NCBI RefSeq assembly: GCF_001428545.1
Contig: NZ_LMHZ01000005.1
Span: forward strand, 63,510 to 127,509
From: Noviherbaspirillum sp. Root189
GTDB taxonomy: Bacteria > Pseudomonadota > Gammaproteobacteria > Burkholderiales > Burkholderiaceae_D
Length of the DNA: 64,000 nt
Direction: 5' to 3'
Shown: positions 29,174 to 37,818 of the stretch, in pieces
Layout of the letters: each line of letters starts with the position of its first letter
Position numbering within the stretch: the stretch's first letter is position 1
Made by a program: the position numbers and the translations under genes
Notes under the pieces: model-generated
Database searches by the model: none
Seen by the model: the letters and a program-made list of their open reading frames with translations, nothing else
Told to the model about the DNA's origin: nothing

Positions 29174-30431
29174 ATTCGGTGGTTACGTACTCCGCGATGA
29201 GCGAAAGCAGTGATTGCACGTTGATCGGCTTGACCATCAGTTCGTCAAAACCCGCTTCGATGGCGCGCTTCCGATCTTCAGGCTGACCATAACCGGTAAG
29301 AGCAACGAGTAGCGGACCAGCGATGCCGGAAAGCGCACGCATTTCCCTGGCGACGGCAAATCCATCAATACCCGGCAGGCCGATATCGCAAATGATCGCA
29401 TCGTAGATTTCCGCCTTTGCCATTGCCAGTCCGCTCAAGCCGTCATAAGCGGCACGGACCACGTGGCCTTGCAGGGAAAGGAAGTCAACCAGCGTCTGAT
29501 TGGCGTCCACGTTATCTTCGATGACGAGTATCCGGCGTGCGCTTGACACGCCATGGCTATTGGGCGTGACATCGTTGCCCGAAGTCGTGGATGCCGTATT
29601 CGGCAATATCACGGTAAAGCTGCTGCCGCGCCCTTCGCCGTCGCTGTGCGCGGCGACGGTGCCTCCATGCATTTGTACCAGGCTGCGCACGACGCTCAGG
29701 CCAATGCCAAGGCCACCTTCGGAGCGCGCCAGAGAACGCGGCCCTTGCACAAATAGATCAAAAATGCCCGGCAAGACATCAGCCGGAATGCCGACACCCT
29801 GATCGGAGATGACGACGGACAGCTGGCCGTCGCCATGCTCGTCATCCCGCGTCTTTACCGCGAGGCTGATCACGCTATGGTCAGGGCTGAACTTGGACGC
29901 GTTCAGCAGCAGGTTGGAGAACACCTGCGCGAGGCGTACCGGGTCGCCTTCCAGCATGGTGTCGACAGCAGGCATATCAAGACGCAAGGTCTGCTTGCGT
30001 TTTTGCAGATTTGGCTGACTAGCCTCTGTTGCCCGCTCGATAATTTCCGATAGCAGAATCGGTTTTTTCTTGAGCACGATACGGCCGCTGCTGATCCTTG
30101 CCGCATCGAGCAAGTCATCGAGCAGACTTGCCATTTGCTCGGTCTGACGCTGAATAACCGTATGCAGCTTTGGCAAGTCAGGATGGGCGTCTGCAATCCC
30201 CTCCAGCAGGGTCGCCGCCATGCTGATCGGTGCCAGCGGATTGCGCAACTCATGCGCGAGCATGGCGAGAAATTCGTTTTGCCGGCGATTGGCGGCTTCC
30301 GCCTCATCCTTCATGGTCTGCGCATGCACGGCGGCGAGCACGAGATTCTCGTTTGCGCTACGCAGTTGCCGGACCAGGTCAGTCAGGTCTTCGTTGCTGT
30401 CGGGAGCGGATGGCCTGTTGTCAGAAGTCAT
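29172..30431 (-). CDS. Hybrid sensor histidine kinase / response regulator
   Basis: A 419-residue soluble kinase. An N-terminal coiled helix precedes the HisKA H-box (FLAMLAHELRNPLAPIS), then the HATPase with its N box FSNLLLNASKFS, G1 DQGVGIP and GIGLSVVRSLVQMHGG, and a C-terminal receiver: ILVIEDNVDANQ, phospho-Asp in IICDIGLPG, and conserved Lys in MVKPINV. No sensor or membrane domain is present, so input probably comes from a partner. It overlaps the KaiC-like gene by 11 bases. The ATG at 30431 is preferred over an upstream open stretch. Confidence 0.92.
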   Translation of the reverse strand: MTSDNRPSAPDSNEDLTDLVRQLRSANENLVLAAVHAQTMKDEAEAANRRQNEFLAMLAHELRNPLAPISMAATLLEGIADAHPDLPKLHTVIQRQTEQMASLLDDLLDAARISSGRIVLKKKPILLSEIIERATEASQPNLQKRKQTLRLDMPAVDTMLEGDPVRLAQVFSNLLLNASKFSPDHSVISLAVKTRDDEHGDGQLSVVISDQGVGIPADVLPGIFDLFVQGPRSLARSEGGLGIGLSVVRSLVQMHGGTVAAHSDGEGRGSSFTVILPNTASTTSGNDVTPNSHGVSSARRILVIEDNVDANQTLVDFLSLQGHVVRAAYDGLSGLAMAKAEIYDAIICDIGLPGIDGFAVAREMRALSGIAGPLLVALTGYGQPEDRKRAIEAGFDELMVKPINVQSLLSLIAEYVTTE

Positions 30432-31902
30432 GGCGAATATCGGTGCCGGCCGCAGAAGGATGTGCCGACAGCACACCTTCATAAGCGACCATACTTTCCC
30501 CCACTTCTATGCCTTGGTCCGTAATCTCGAACTGCCTGAGTTCCCGGCTGTGGTTGCTGCCCCTGACCTTCACGATCGCAAGCACTTTGGTCAGCTTGCC
30601 TTCAACCGCCACATAGCGCATGGCCATTACGGCATCGGTTAAAAACGACAGGTCGGAACGACTGAAGCGCATTTCAGTAAACCGGTCTTCCATGCCAAGC
30701 GTGAGCATGACGGTCACGCCAGTCTTGGCCAGAGCGGTCAGTATCCGGAACACCGATTCCCTGAAATCCTGCCTGAATTCCGGCGCAAGGTAGAGGCTGA
30801 ACTCCGACAGCGAATCGATCACGACGCGCGTTGCGCCCGTACGCGCTATCGTATCGAGCAAGCTTTCGAGAACCTCTTCGACTGACAAATCCAGCGATCT
30901 GTTTTCAAGCACGGCAACATTGCCGGCCTGCACCATCTGCTCGAGGGCGGCATTGCGAAGTCGGGAGGTGCCTTTTTCAAAGGAAGCGATCACGCCTTTT
31001 TCACCGTGATCGACACCGTTTTTGAGAAAGGCCGTCGACAGGATGGTTTTACCCACGCCGGTCGGGCCAACCACAAGCAGCGAATGTCCGGCAGGCAGGC
31101 CGCCTTCCATCATGCGGTCGATGCCCGCCACGCCGGTTGGTACACGCGGCACATTCGTTTCGACCGGATCACCGTGGGTTCTTTCACCGGCGAGCGGCGG
31201 CAACAGACGGGGATAGACATGGACGCCACGGTCGCTGATGCGGAAGATATGGTAGCCGGCCATATGGTGCTGACCGCGCATCTTGACGACGCGTATCTTG
31301 CGCGTGACTGAATTGACCGCAACGTTTTGCGACAATGAAATCAGTCCGTCGGCCACGGTCAGAATCGGGTTCGCTTCGGCTTCCGGATGTGCGTATTCGC
31401 CAATCAGGAAGGTGGTCGCCTGCCAGCTTGCCATTCGGGTGCCGAGCTCCTGCACAAAGTACTGCAGGTCAGCCACCCCCTCGGTACCGGTCCGGGCAGT
31501 CTGCACCACCGAGCGGAAGGAATCGACGAATACCAGATCAGGGGAAAAGGCTTCTACTTCGCGTGAGATACGTTCAAGCACACCGCTGAAGTCCCCCATG
31601 CGCAAATCTTCGGCGAGATTGATGTATTGAATATTCTTGCCTACCTGGCTGACATCGAAAAACGCATACTGCTGCTGATAGCGCAGCATCTTGATCGGCG
31701 GCTCGCCCAGGACAGTAAAGAAAATCGCCTTGCGACCGGACTGGGTGAGCGCGAACATGATCTGGTGCGCCAGCGTGGTTTTGCCACTACCCGGCGCCCC
31801 GGCAATCAGGTTGAATGAAAACTCGGTGAGTCCACCTCCCAGCAAGGTATCCAGCCCTGGAACACCCGTCGACAGTTTCCCGAGGGTCACTTTGTCGCTC
31901 AT
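30421..31902 (-). CDS. KaiC-like double RecA-type ATPase
   Basis: A 493-residue protein with two KaiC domains, the layout of circadian KaiC. Walker A motifs are GAPGSGKT (35-42) and GPTGVGKT (279-286); Walker B motifs are LVFVDS (123-128) and VVIDS (360-364). In domain 2 the dual phospho-site Ser-Thr of cyanobacterial KaiC aligns with Ser419-Phe420 (SDLSFLTDAV), so the Thr is lost. The catalytic carboxylate pair is also partly changed: LGEPP in domain 1 and SFEKG in domain 2. No KaiA or KaiB gene is nearby. It overlaps both neighbours by a few bases, so all three are co-translated. Confidence 0.92.
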   Translation of the reverse strand: MSDKVTLGKLSTGVPGLDTLLGGGLTEFSFNLIAGAPGSGKTTLAHQIMFALTQSGRKAIFFTVLGEPPIKMLRYQQQYAFFDVSQVGKNIQYINLAEDLRMGDFSGVLERISREVEAFSPDLVFVDSFRSVVQTARTGTEGVADLQYFVQELGTRMASWQATTFLIGEYAHPEAEANPILTVADGLISLSQNVAVNSVTRKIRVVKMRGQHHMAGYHIFRISDRGVHVYPRLLPPLAGERTHGDPVETNVPRVPTGVAGIDRMMEGGLPAGHSLLVVGPTGVGKTILSTAFLKNGVDHGEKGVIASFEKGTSRLRNAALEQMVQAGNVAVLENRSLDLSVEEVLESLLDTIARTGATRVVIDSLSEFSLYLAPEFRQDFRESVFRILTALAKTGVTVMLTLGMEDRFTEMRFSRSDLSFLTDAVMAMRYVAVEGKLTKVLAIVKVRGSNHSRELRQFEITDQGIEVGESMVAYEGVLSAHPSAAGTDIRHDF

Positions 31903-32330
31903 TTACTTTTCTCCTGAATGTTCATGCCGTAAGACTCGTCGATCGATGCCGAGTTTAAGATTTGAGTGGTAAGGACCTCGCCGATCAGCGTGGACATAAG
32001 TCTCTTGAAGGTGGCCAGCAAAACGTGCTGGGCCTGGCTGGCGCTGTGTGGGTCGGCTGCGCGCAAATCCAGGAGCAAACGCTCCAGTGCGGTACGGAAA
32101 GGCTGTCCGGCGACAGGTGCCGTCAGCCACGAGAAATGAGGTTGGGTTAGCCGCAATGCACGGCCATACAGCGCGGAAAAACCGGCGTCCCCGATAAGAG
32201 GAGTAAGCTGGCTTTCAAGCTTGCGCCAGCATCTTAGTGCAGCGCCTGGCGGATCGTTGTCGCCGTCCGCCGCCGAACCGGCTGGCGCATCGGTGAGCAA
32301 TGGCTTACGCTCGTCGTCTCTATTGTGCAT
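31899..32330 (-). CDS. Hypothetical protein, first gene of the KaiC-like operon
   Basis: A 143-residue cytoplasmic protein with no recognisable motif. The first ~30 residues are hydrophilic; the rest is predicted helical, with LESQLTPLIGDAGFSALYGRALRLTQPHFSWL and TFKRLMSTLIGEVLTTQIL. Its stop overlaps the KaiC-like start by 4 bases (ATGA), so it is made together with that ATPase. A regulator or adaptor of the kinase/ATPase pair is plausible but unproven. Confidence 0.6.
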   Translation of the reverse strand: MHNRDDERKPLLTDAPAGSAADGDNDPPGAALRCWRKLESQLTPLIGDAGFSALYGRALRLTQPHFSWLTAPVAGQPFRTALERLLLDLRAADPHSASQAQHVLLATFKRLMSTLIGEVLTTQILNSASIDESYGMNIQEKSK

Positions 32331-32609
32331 GCGTAGCAGATGAAAAGTGCATTTACTGCGTCAACACCGCTTGAACCAACTGCGCTGACACAGAGTTACG
32401 GTCATTCATTTCCGGGCAAATTCCCGGAACAGGTAAAGGCAACTGCAACCATTGACCATTGACTGCTACCCGGGAAATACGGGCCATCAAGGTGTCGTCA
32501 TGACAAGCGTGCTACTACTGTTCCGCGCATTATACCTGTTCCAGGCTGCACTTCATTCGTGCTGCCGGACGGTGGATTTCAGCAGAGCAGCCAGCTTTAT
32601 TTCATTCAA

Positions 32610-33236
32610 TCACCGTGCCAGTGGATTGGGTGTCGGCTCGGCGATCCTGGTGAGCGTATTGCGGTCGCGGTGATGAAAGGGTTCCTCCTGATCCTTGATC
32701 ATCATTACCGTATCTTCGTCATAGGACCATGTTCCGTCGGCGTGAATGCTGACCTGAATCCGGTATTCTATCGTCTTGAATGCGTATTCCAGGAACGGGT
32801 TGGACAGGATGCCGTAGCTGTCGTCGCCACGTGTTGCCAGTAGTTCGAAACTGGTCGCATCGGCGCTGGCTTTACCCACTGCCATGGCAATTTGCCCGCG
32901 TGGAATAGCTAGCGTCTGGATGACCGTGCCGGTAGCCGGCTCCCAGAGCCAGTAGCCGACCTGATCGTGGTAGGTCTTTACCTGATCCGGTTTGGTGACA
33001 TGGGTATGATAGCGAAGTCCGTAAAATAGCTGTGGTCCGTTAGTGACAGGATCGATGGGCTGCAATTCAATGCGTTCCACAAAAGCCTGCTTGCGCGCGC
33101 CGTCCGCCTTGGGTTTGATATCCAGGCCACGGGTGCCTTCCCATACACCGGCCATTGCGCGCAGAGGGCCAAGGTTGTTCAGGGTAAGCACGTCCATGGA
33201 CGGCTCGGTAAATATGTCTTTCGGGAAATCGCTCAT
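32610..33236 (-). CDS. Nitrobindin-like FABP-fold heme-binding beta-barrel protein
   Basis: A 208-residue protein of the nitrobindin / THAP4-C family. It has LGPLRAMAGVWEGTRGLDIKP, a barrel with FYGLRYHTHVTKPDQVKTYHDQVGYWLWEPATGTVIQTLAIPRG, and a C-terminal IEYRIQVSIHADGTWSYDEDT. Family members bind ferric heme and NO; the heme His and its neighbours look present but cannot be assigned with certainty. The ATG at 33236 was chosen over an upstream open stretch. Confidence 0.75.
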   Translation of the reverse strand: MSDFPKDIFTEPSMDVLTLNNLGPLRAMAGVWEGTRGLDIKPKADGARKQAFVERIELQPIDPVTNGPQLFYGLRYHTHVTKPDQVKTYHDQVGYWLWEPATGTVIQTLAIPRGQIAMAVGKASADATSFELLATRGDDSYGILSNPFLEYAFKTIEYRIQVSIHADGTWSYDEDTVMMIKDQEEPFHHRDRNTLTRIAEPTPNPLAR

Positions 33237-33406
33237 GTGAAATCGGTGCAAATAGTTATATAGGGCGTGCCATGCCTCGCATGTCACTCTTGCACCATAT
33301 TACGCGAAGTTGAGCAGACGCAAGATTTGTGGCTTGATGCGCTGTCGGCGTCCTGAAATACCGCCGCCTGCCGCTTCGACTATGACTATGATTCAGCGCC
33401 CGTTTT

Positions 33407-34651
33407 TCAGCACCAGTTGGCATCGGGTCGATGTTGCAGCCGATGTGCCGCTTCGACGACATCCTGCAGGTCGACGGGATCGCTAAACGGGTCAGCATCC
33501 AGCTTGGTGACGCGATTCAATTCTTTTTGCCAGCGGCGCAGTTCATTGACATAGTCGCGGTCGGCTACCGGCCTGAGCACGCCATCCGTATCCTGCATAT
33601 CGCAGATGCCGTTATGCAGCCATTCACCGGTATGCCAGTCCGGCATGTCAACCGCCGGAAACAAACAGACGCCCTGCAGGTCCATGCCGCGATCGACGGC
33701 AGCAAGCGATTCTTCCATCACGTCCTTGAGCCATGCGTCCCGCCCTTTTCCCATGCCGCTGGTTTCGCCAATGATCATCGGTCGCCGGTAACGCTCCCAG
33801 ACAGTGCCGAGCAGATCGCATAGCGGCACGATGCGGTCGTCGTCAGGCGGCAGCGCGGCATGCGGTCCGTGTTCTCGGTATTCCATCTGGCCGAAGGAAT
33901 AGTTATTGGCGCCGACGATATCTAGCACCTCCGGCGTACCGCCGAGTTCCGGATATTCCTTGCCGAACAGGATGTCCCACGCCAGAAATGTATCGACGCA
34001 GGTCTCATGACGCGCTGCCTCGATCAGGTCGGGCCGGTCACGCGGCGCAACGACCTGTACCAGTGGATCAATATGAATCATCCGGGCGTCCGGGTCCACC
34101 TCGCGGATGGCCTTGACGCCGGCGATGGCTGCCTTGCAAAGCGCCAGGCGAAACGCAAATCGATCTTCCCTGCTGTTGAGATACGGCGCAACCCATCCCC
34201 ATTCGCCGCCGCAAAAGGAAAAGAAGGTGATTTCATTGATCGGCGTAAAGCAATGCGGTCCACGGGTCCTTGGCACCACGTATTCTGCCGCCGCCCTGCA
34301 GTAGTCGGCAAAGCGACTGGTGAAGTCATCCGAGAAGGGGTCCGTATCTTCCGGATAACCGTAATGACACAGGTCCCAGATCGGCAGGATCTGCGCTTTG
34401 TCCATTGCCTCGAGATAAGGATCGATCATGGAAAAATCATAATGCCTGTCCTTGTCCACCAACGGCCAGGGTATTCCTTCACGGGCGACGGCAATGCCCA
34501 GTTCACGCAGGATGTGATAGTCCTCCATGGCACGGCAGTCATGCTGGGTTTCCGCGACCAGGTTGCGCCTGCGCTTATCCTTCCATAAAAAGGTCGAGCA
34601 CTCGAAACCGGAAATGAAAAACGTGGGGAAGATGCCGGGACGTCTGGCCAT
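33407..34651 (-). CDS. GH1 / clan-A glycoside hydrolase-like protein
   Basis: A 414-residue (beta/alpha)8-barrel protein resembling beta-glucosidase-type hydrolases. The acid/base Glu is in FTPINEITFF, and the nucleophile candidate Glu is in MIIGETSG. The N-terminus FFISGFECSTFLWKDKRRRN matches the start of GH1-like barrels but lacks a signal peptide, so it acts in the cytoplasm. It is shorter than typical GH1 enzymes (about 450). It is followed by a DUF2269 gene and an SDR-DoxX gene in the same direction. Confidence 0.75.
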   Translation of the reverse strand: MARRPGIFPTFFISGFECSTFLWKDKRRRNLVAETQHDCRAMEDYHILRELGIAVAREGIPWPLVDKDRHYDFSMIDPYLEAMDKAQILPIWDLCHYGYPEDTDPFSDDFTSRFADYCRAAAEYVVPRTRGPHCFTPINEITFFSFCGGEWGWVAPYLNSREDRFAFRLALCKAAIAGVKAIREVDPDARMIHIDPLVQVVAPRDRPDLIEAARHETCVDTFLAWDILFGKEYPELGGTPEVLDIVGANNYSFGQMEYREHGPHAALPPDDDRIVPLCDLLGTVWERYRRPMIIGETSGMGKGRDAWLKDVMEESLAAVDRGMDLQGVCLFPAVDMPDWHTGEWLHNGICDMQDTDGVLRPVADRDYVNELRRWQKELNRVTKLDADPFSDPVDLQDVVEAAHRLQHRPDANWC

Positions 34652-34667
34652 GGAACACTCCTTGTTA

Positions 34668-35132
34668 TCAGGACGGCTTGGCGACCATCAGGTAGAAGAT
34701 TGCGATGAAGGTGAAAAAGGCCGGGATACCGAGCAATACCCAGTAACGGAAATAACGCCAGTAGGCATCGGGTAGCGGCGTACCGGAATCCGCCGCGATG
34801 CGGGAAAGCTGCTTGAGCTGCATCTGCAGCCACAGCACTGGCAGCCAGCAGGCAACGGCGATGACGTAGAGAATGACGGACCACATGATCCAGCGGCTGC
34901 TCATGGGAAATCCCGCCGTTCGCATCATCAGATAGCCGGTGAGCGGCTGAATGATGACGGTGGTCGAGGTGAACAGCCAGTCGGCAAGCACAACGATACG
35001 CGCCACCACCGCAATCGCGCGAACGTCGCGGCTCATGGTGGTAAACAGCAGATAGAATGCCGAGCCCACCCCGGTTCCGAACAGGAAGGTGGACGACATG
35101 ATATGCAGCCATTTGAGAACGACATAACTCAT
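34668..35132 (-). CDS. DUF2269-family integral membrane protein
   Basis: A 154-residue four-helix membrane protein, matching DUF2269: MSYVVLKWLHIMSSTFLFGTGVG in helix 1, TVIIQPLTGYLMMR, SRWIMWSVILYVIAVACWLPVLWLQ and a last helix. Conserved His and Gln near the first and second helices suggest heme or metal binding in the family, but that is not established. Its start overlaps the SDR-DoxX stop by 4 bases. Confidence 0.8.
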   Translation of the reverse strand: MSYVVLKWLHIMSSTFLFGTGVGSAFYLLFTTMSRDVRAIAVVARIVVLADWLFTSTTVIIQPLTGYLMMRTAGFPMSSRWIMWSVILYVIAVACWLPVLWLQMQLKQLSRIAADSGTPLPDAYWRYFRYWVLLGIPAFFTFIAIFYLMVAKPS

Positions 35133-36430
35133 CGGCGCTCCCTCAGTTCGGGCTCAAGTTCAAGCAATAACCAGATCGCTGCCAGCATGGGCAGGTTCTT
35201 TAGCAATGGTCCATAAGGGTGAAGCCAGAATTCGGGCAGCCTCCAGGTGATGATGGCGGTATAGAAAAGAATGACGGAAATCTGTGCCAGCCACAGCCAG
35301 CGACTACGCTTCATCAGCAGCGTAGTCACGCCGAAGGCGAAGTCCATCAGTGCCGCGCCGTACAACATCAGCGGCAAAAGCATGCCGCTGATGCCTACGC
35401 GTTCCAGCAAGGCATAGCTGTCGGCAACCGGATATAAACCCATGGACACGATGCCGGTGACAATCCATACCATCGCAATGCTGATACGCAGCATCGGCAG
35501 CAGCCAGTTCAGCTTGGCATGCAGTCGGGTGTCCGCAACGTTTCCCGGCGCAATGAAGTCACGAACCGCACGCGGTGCGCGACCGAGTAGCGAAGTAATT
35601 GCCGATGCACTGCCGGTGTTGCCACGTTCAAGCATCTGCAAGGTTTCGGGATCGAGCAGGCTCCCCGGAAGAAGGTTGGCAAGACGCGCGCCCAATCGCA
35701 CCAGCGGCATCGGCATGGGGATGCAATGTAAGCGCCCCATCCGCATCGCGGTACGGAGGGTCGCAATGAAATCGCGCAATGAAATCGGCTCCGAACCAAC
35801 CAGCGCAATACGCGTGCCTTTCGGCATATGTGGCCGCGTCGCATTGTCCAGCAAGGCCAGGATCGCTGCAACCACGTCGTCGATATACGCCGGCTGTACC
35901 TGCTGCTTCCCCGTTCCAGGCAAGGCAATCAAGGGCAGGCTCGCCAGCGTGGTGAATAAGCGGGCGCTGGTGCCGCCCGGTCCATAGACCAGGGACGGCT
36001 GCACGATGACCGACGGCAGGTCTAGGCTTGCCAGAAAATCGTCCGCCTGCTTTTTGCTGAGGTGATAGCGGCTCTGCGCATGCTGGTCAGCGCCCAGCGC
36101 GGAAATCTGCACGGCCAGCTTTACCTTGCTGTCGGCGGCTGCCTTGAACAGCGCGACCGGTCCGCGTACATGGATCGCGTCAAAGCTTTGCCGGCCCGTC
36201 TCGCGGATGATGCCTACCGCATTGATGATGACGTCAACACCGGACAGACGGGGCAGCCATGCATTGCTGTCAAAGTCACGGGTGAAGTCGGCGGCGATGT
36301 AGCCAAAGCGCGGATCGTGATGCGCGCCCGGATTGCGAACGGCGCATAGTACGCGATGTCCGGCGGCGGCGAGCGCATTTGCCAGATGGCTTCCTATGAA
36401 TCCGCTTGCTCCGGTCAGCAGCACGACCAA
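35129..36430 (-). CDS. NAD(P)-binding SDR protein fused to a DoxX-like membrane domain
   Basis: A 433-residue fusion. Residues 1-290 are an atypical short-chain dehydrogenase (NmrA/YbjT-like): GASGFIGSHLANALAAAGH for nucleotide binding, SALGADQHAQSRYHLSKKQAD, and QPSLVYGPGG. The C-terminal ~130 residues contain four hydrophobic helices of DoxX type (RISIAMVWIVTGIVSMGLYP onward). The start is a TTG at 36430, six bases after AAAGGAG; an open frame continues upstream without similarity. It is co-translated with the DUF2269 gene, suggesting one membrane complex. Confidence 0.78.
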   Translation of the reverse strand: MVVLLTGASGFIGSHLANALAAAGHRVLCAVRNPGAHHDPRFGYIAADFTRDFDSNAWLPRLSGVDVIINAVGIIRETGRQSFDAIHVRGPVALFKAAADSKVKLAVQISALGADQHAQSRYHLSKKQADDFLASLDLPSVIVQPSLVYGPGGTSARLFTTLASLPLIALPGTGKQQVQPAYIDDVVAAILALLDNATRPHMPKGTRIALVGSEPISLRDFIATLRTAMRMGRLHCIPMPMPLVRLGARLANLLPGSLLDPETLQMLERGNTGSASAITSLLGRAPRAVRDFIAPGNVADTRLHAKLNWLLPMLRISIAMVWIVTGIVSMGLYPVADSYALLERVGISGMLLPLMLYGAALMDFAFGVTTLLMKRSRWLWLAQISVILFYTAIITWRLPEFWLHPYGPLLKNLPMLAAIWLLLELEPELRERR

Positions 36431-36636
36431 TTGCAACTCCTTTGTTATGGGTGGCAGCGCCACACCGTATGGGCAATACGTGCTTGTCACTTTCTGTCTG
36501 GTTGCATTTCGCTGCGGGGAACCAGCCTTGTTTTTGCACGTCACAAATGCATGGTAAATACGACCGGTGCCGGCCACCGGGAGTTCATTGCGCGCACGCC
36601 AACCTGCGTGCCAGCGCCTTATTGCACGGAGGAAGC

Positions 36637-37116
36637 ATGAAGTCATGGCGTCAGGCGATGCGGGATGGTCTCATTTCGGGAAGCGTCGCCAGCGTGCTAT
36701 CGACAATTGTCCTGAGCGTGCGAGGAGAGCATGAAGAAGGTACGCCTTATGCGCCCACGAATGCGATCAGCCACTGGTTCTTTGGCGATCACGCCTTCTA
36801 TCGTAACGGGCGGACACTGCGTTACACCGGAACCGGCTATGCGATCCACCATGCCTCATCGACCTTATGGGCAGTGATCTACGAACGCTGGTTCGGAGAA
36901 CGTGCCGACAGGCGCGACTTGCCAACGGCATTGACAGGTGGAGCGACCGTTGCGGCGCTGGCCTGCTTCACCGACTATCACCTGACACCGCGGCGCCTGC
37001 ATCCCGGCTACGAAAAACGACTTTCCTCCGCGTCCCTTTTCCTTGTATATGCCGCATTCGGTGCCGGACTGGTTGTACGTGGCTTGACGACAAGCCCGGC
37101 TCGCACATGGCAATAG
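36637..37116 (+). CDS. Conserved hypothetical membrane protein
   Basis: A 159-residue protein with two or three likely membrane helices: GLISGSVASVLSTIVLSVRG near the N-terminus, the middle helix of TALTGGATVAALACF, and ASLFLVYAAFGAGLVVRG at the end. It begins at an ATG behind GGAGGAAGC. Segments AISHWFFGDHAFY and HHASSTLWAVIYERWFG are conserved-looking. No family named. It is divergent from the SDR-DoxX gene. Confidence 0.6.
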   Translation: MKSWRQAMRDGLISGSVASVLSTIVLSVRGEHEEGTPYAPTNAISHWFFGDHAFYRNGRTLRYTGTGYAIHHASSTLWAVIYERWFGERADRRDLPTALTGGATVAALACFTDYHLTPRRLHPGYEKRLSSASLFLVYAAFGAGLVVRGLTTSPARTWQ

Positions 37117-37818
37117 TTGTCTCCCTGCGGCTGTGTCAATGTGCGCGCATCACCGCGTATCCTCGACTGTTAACACTTCGTTACCCTATTGAGCAAAGTC
37201 GACGGTACGCATTGCAGCGCAAACTTTCTGCGCAGGTCCTGCCTCGAAAGAGCTTTCGTACTTTCGTAGATACGGGGTGTCGGATGATTGCCGAGGATGT
37301 CGTTGCGAATGTGTTATTCGCAATTGTGGCCGTAACTATCGCTTACTGGCTATTCGCGTAAACCAAGGGCGCGTGCTCCGGCATGCTCCCAATTACCTTC
37401 CCCTTTCGCTAATCAGGGTGACTGCATCTCATTATCGACTGGTCGCTCGGCGGAGGAAAACCATACCGCGGAAACCTTAATGGGCGGCCACACAGTGATG
37501 GCGACTGCCTCACCTGGCAGCACAGCACTCTCCCTTTCGTTTCCCATTCAAACTAATTGCATCTCTGCGTTTTTTGATAGCAATTGATTAAGGAACTTCA
37601 TGGGATTATCGGCTTCTTATAAAACCATTGTGGATTCGTCAACCGGTAACTGAATAGCTGACAGGAATCTTGCGCAGGACGCTTTGGCAATGCATGGGTC
37701 GGTCTAAAGGAGTTCAGACGTACGCCTTCGAGGAGTCTTTCAGGCTTGAAAGTTTAGTCGAAGCGCACTGTTGAATGCGAACCCGTGCTTCATACGTAAT
37801 CTGATTAGGAGATAGAAA
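37117..37818. other. Long leader region before the stress-protein gene; no certain gene
   Basis: About 700 bases with no confident gene. A 25-codon frame (37284-37361) could encode a small membrane peptide. Near 37592 a GGAACTT resembles an ECF sigma -35, but no matching -10 is clear. The gene at 37819 is preceded by AGGAG. Confidence 0.4.
37284..37361 (+). CDS. Possible 25-residue membrane peptide
   Basis: From ATG 37284 the frame MIAEDVVANVLFAIVAVTIAYWLFA is one hydrophobic helix with an acidic N-terminus and a stop straight after. No clear ribosome site. Such single-helix proteins are often missed, but this could also be chance. Confidence 0.25.
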   Translation: MIAEDVVANVLFAIVAVTIAYWLFA

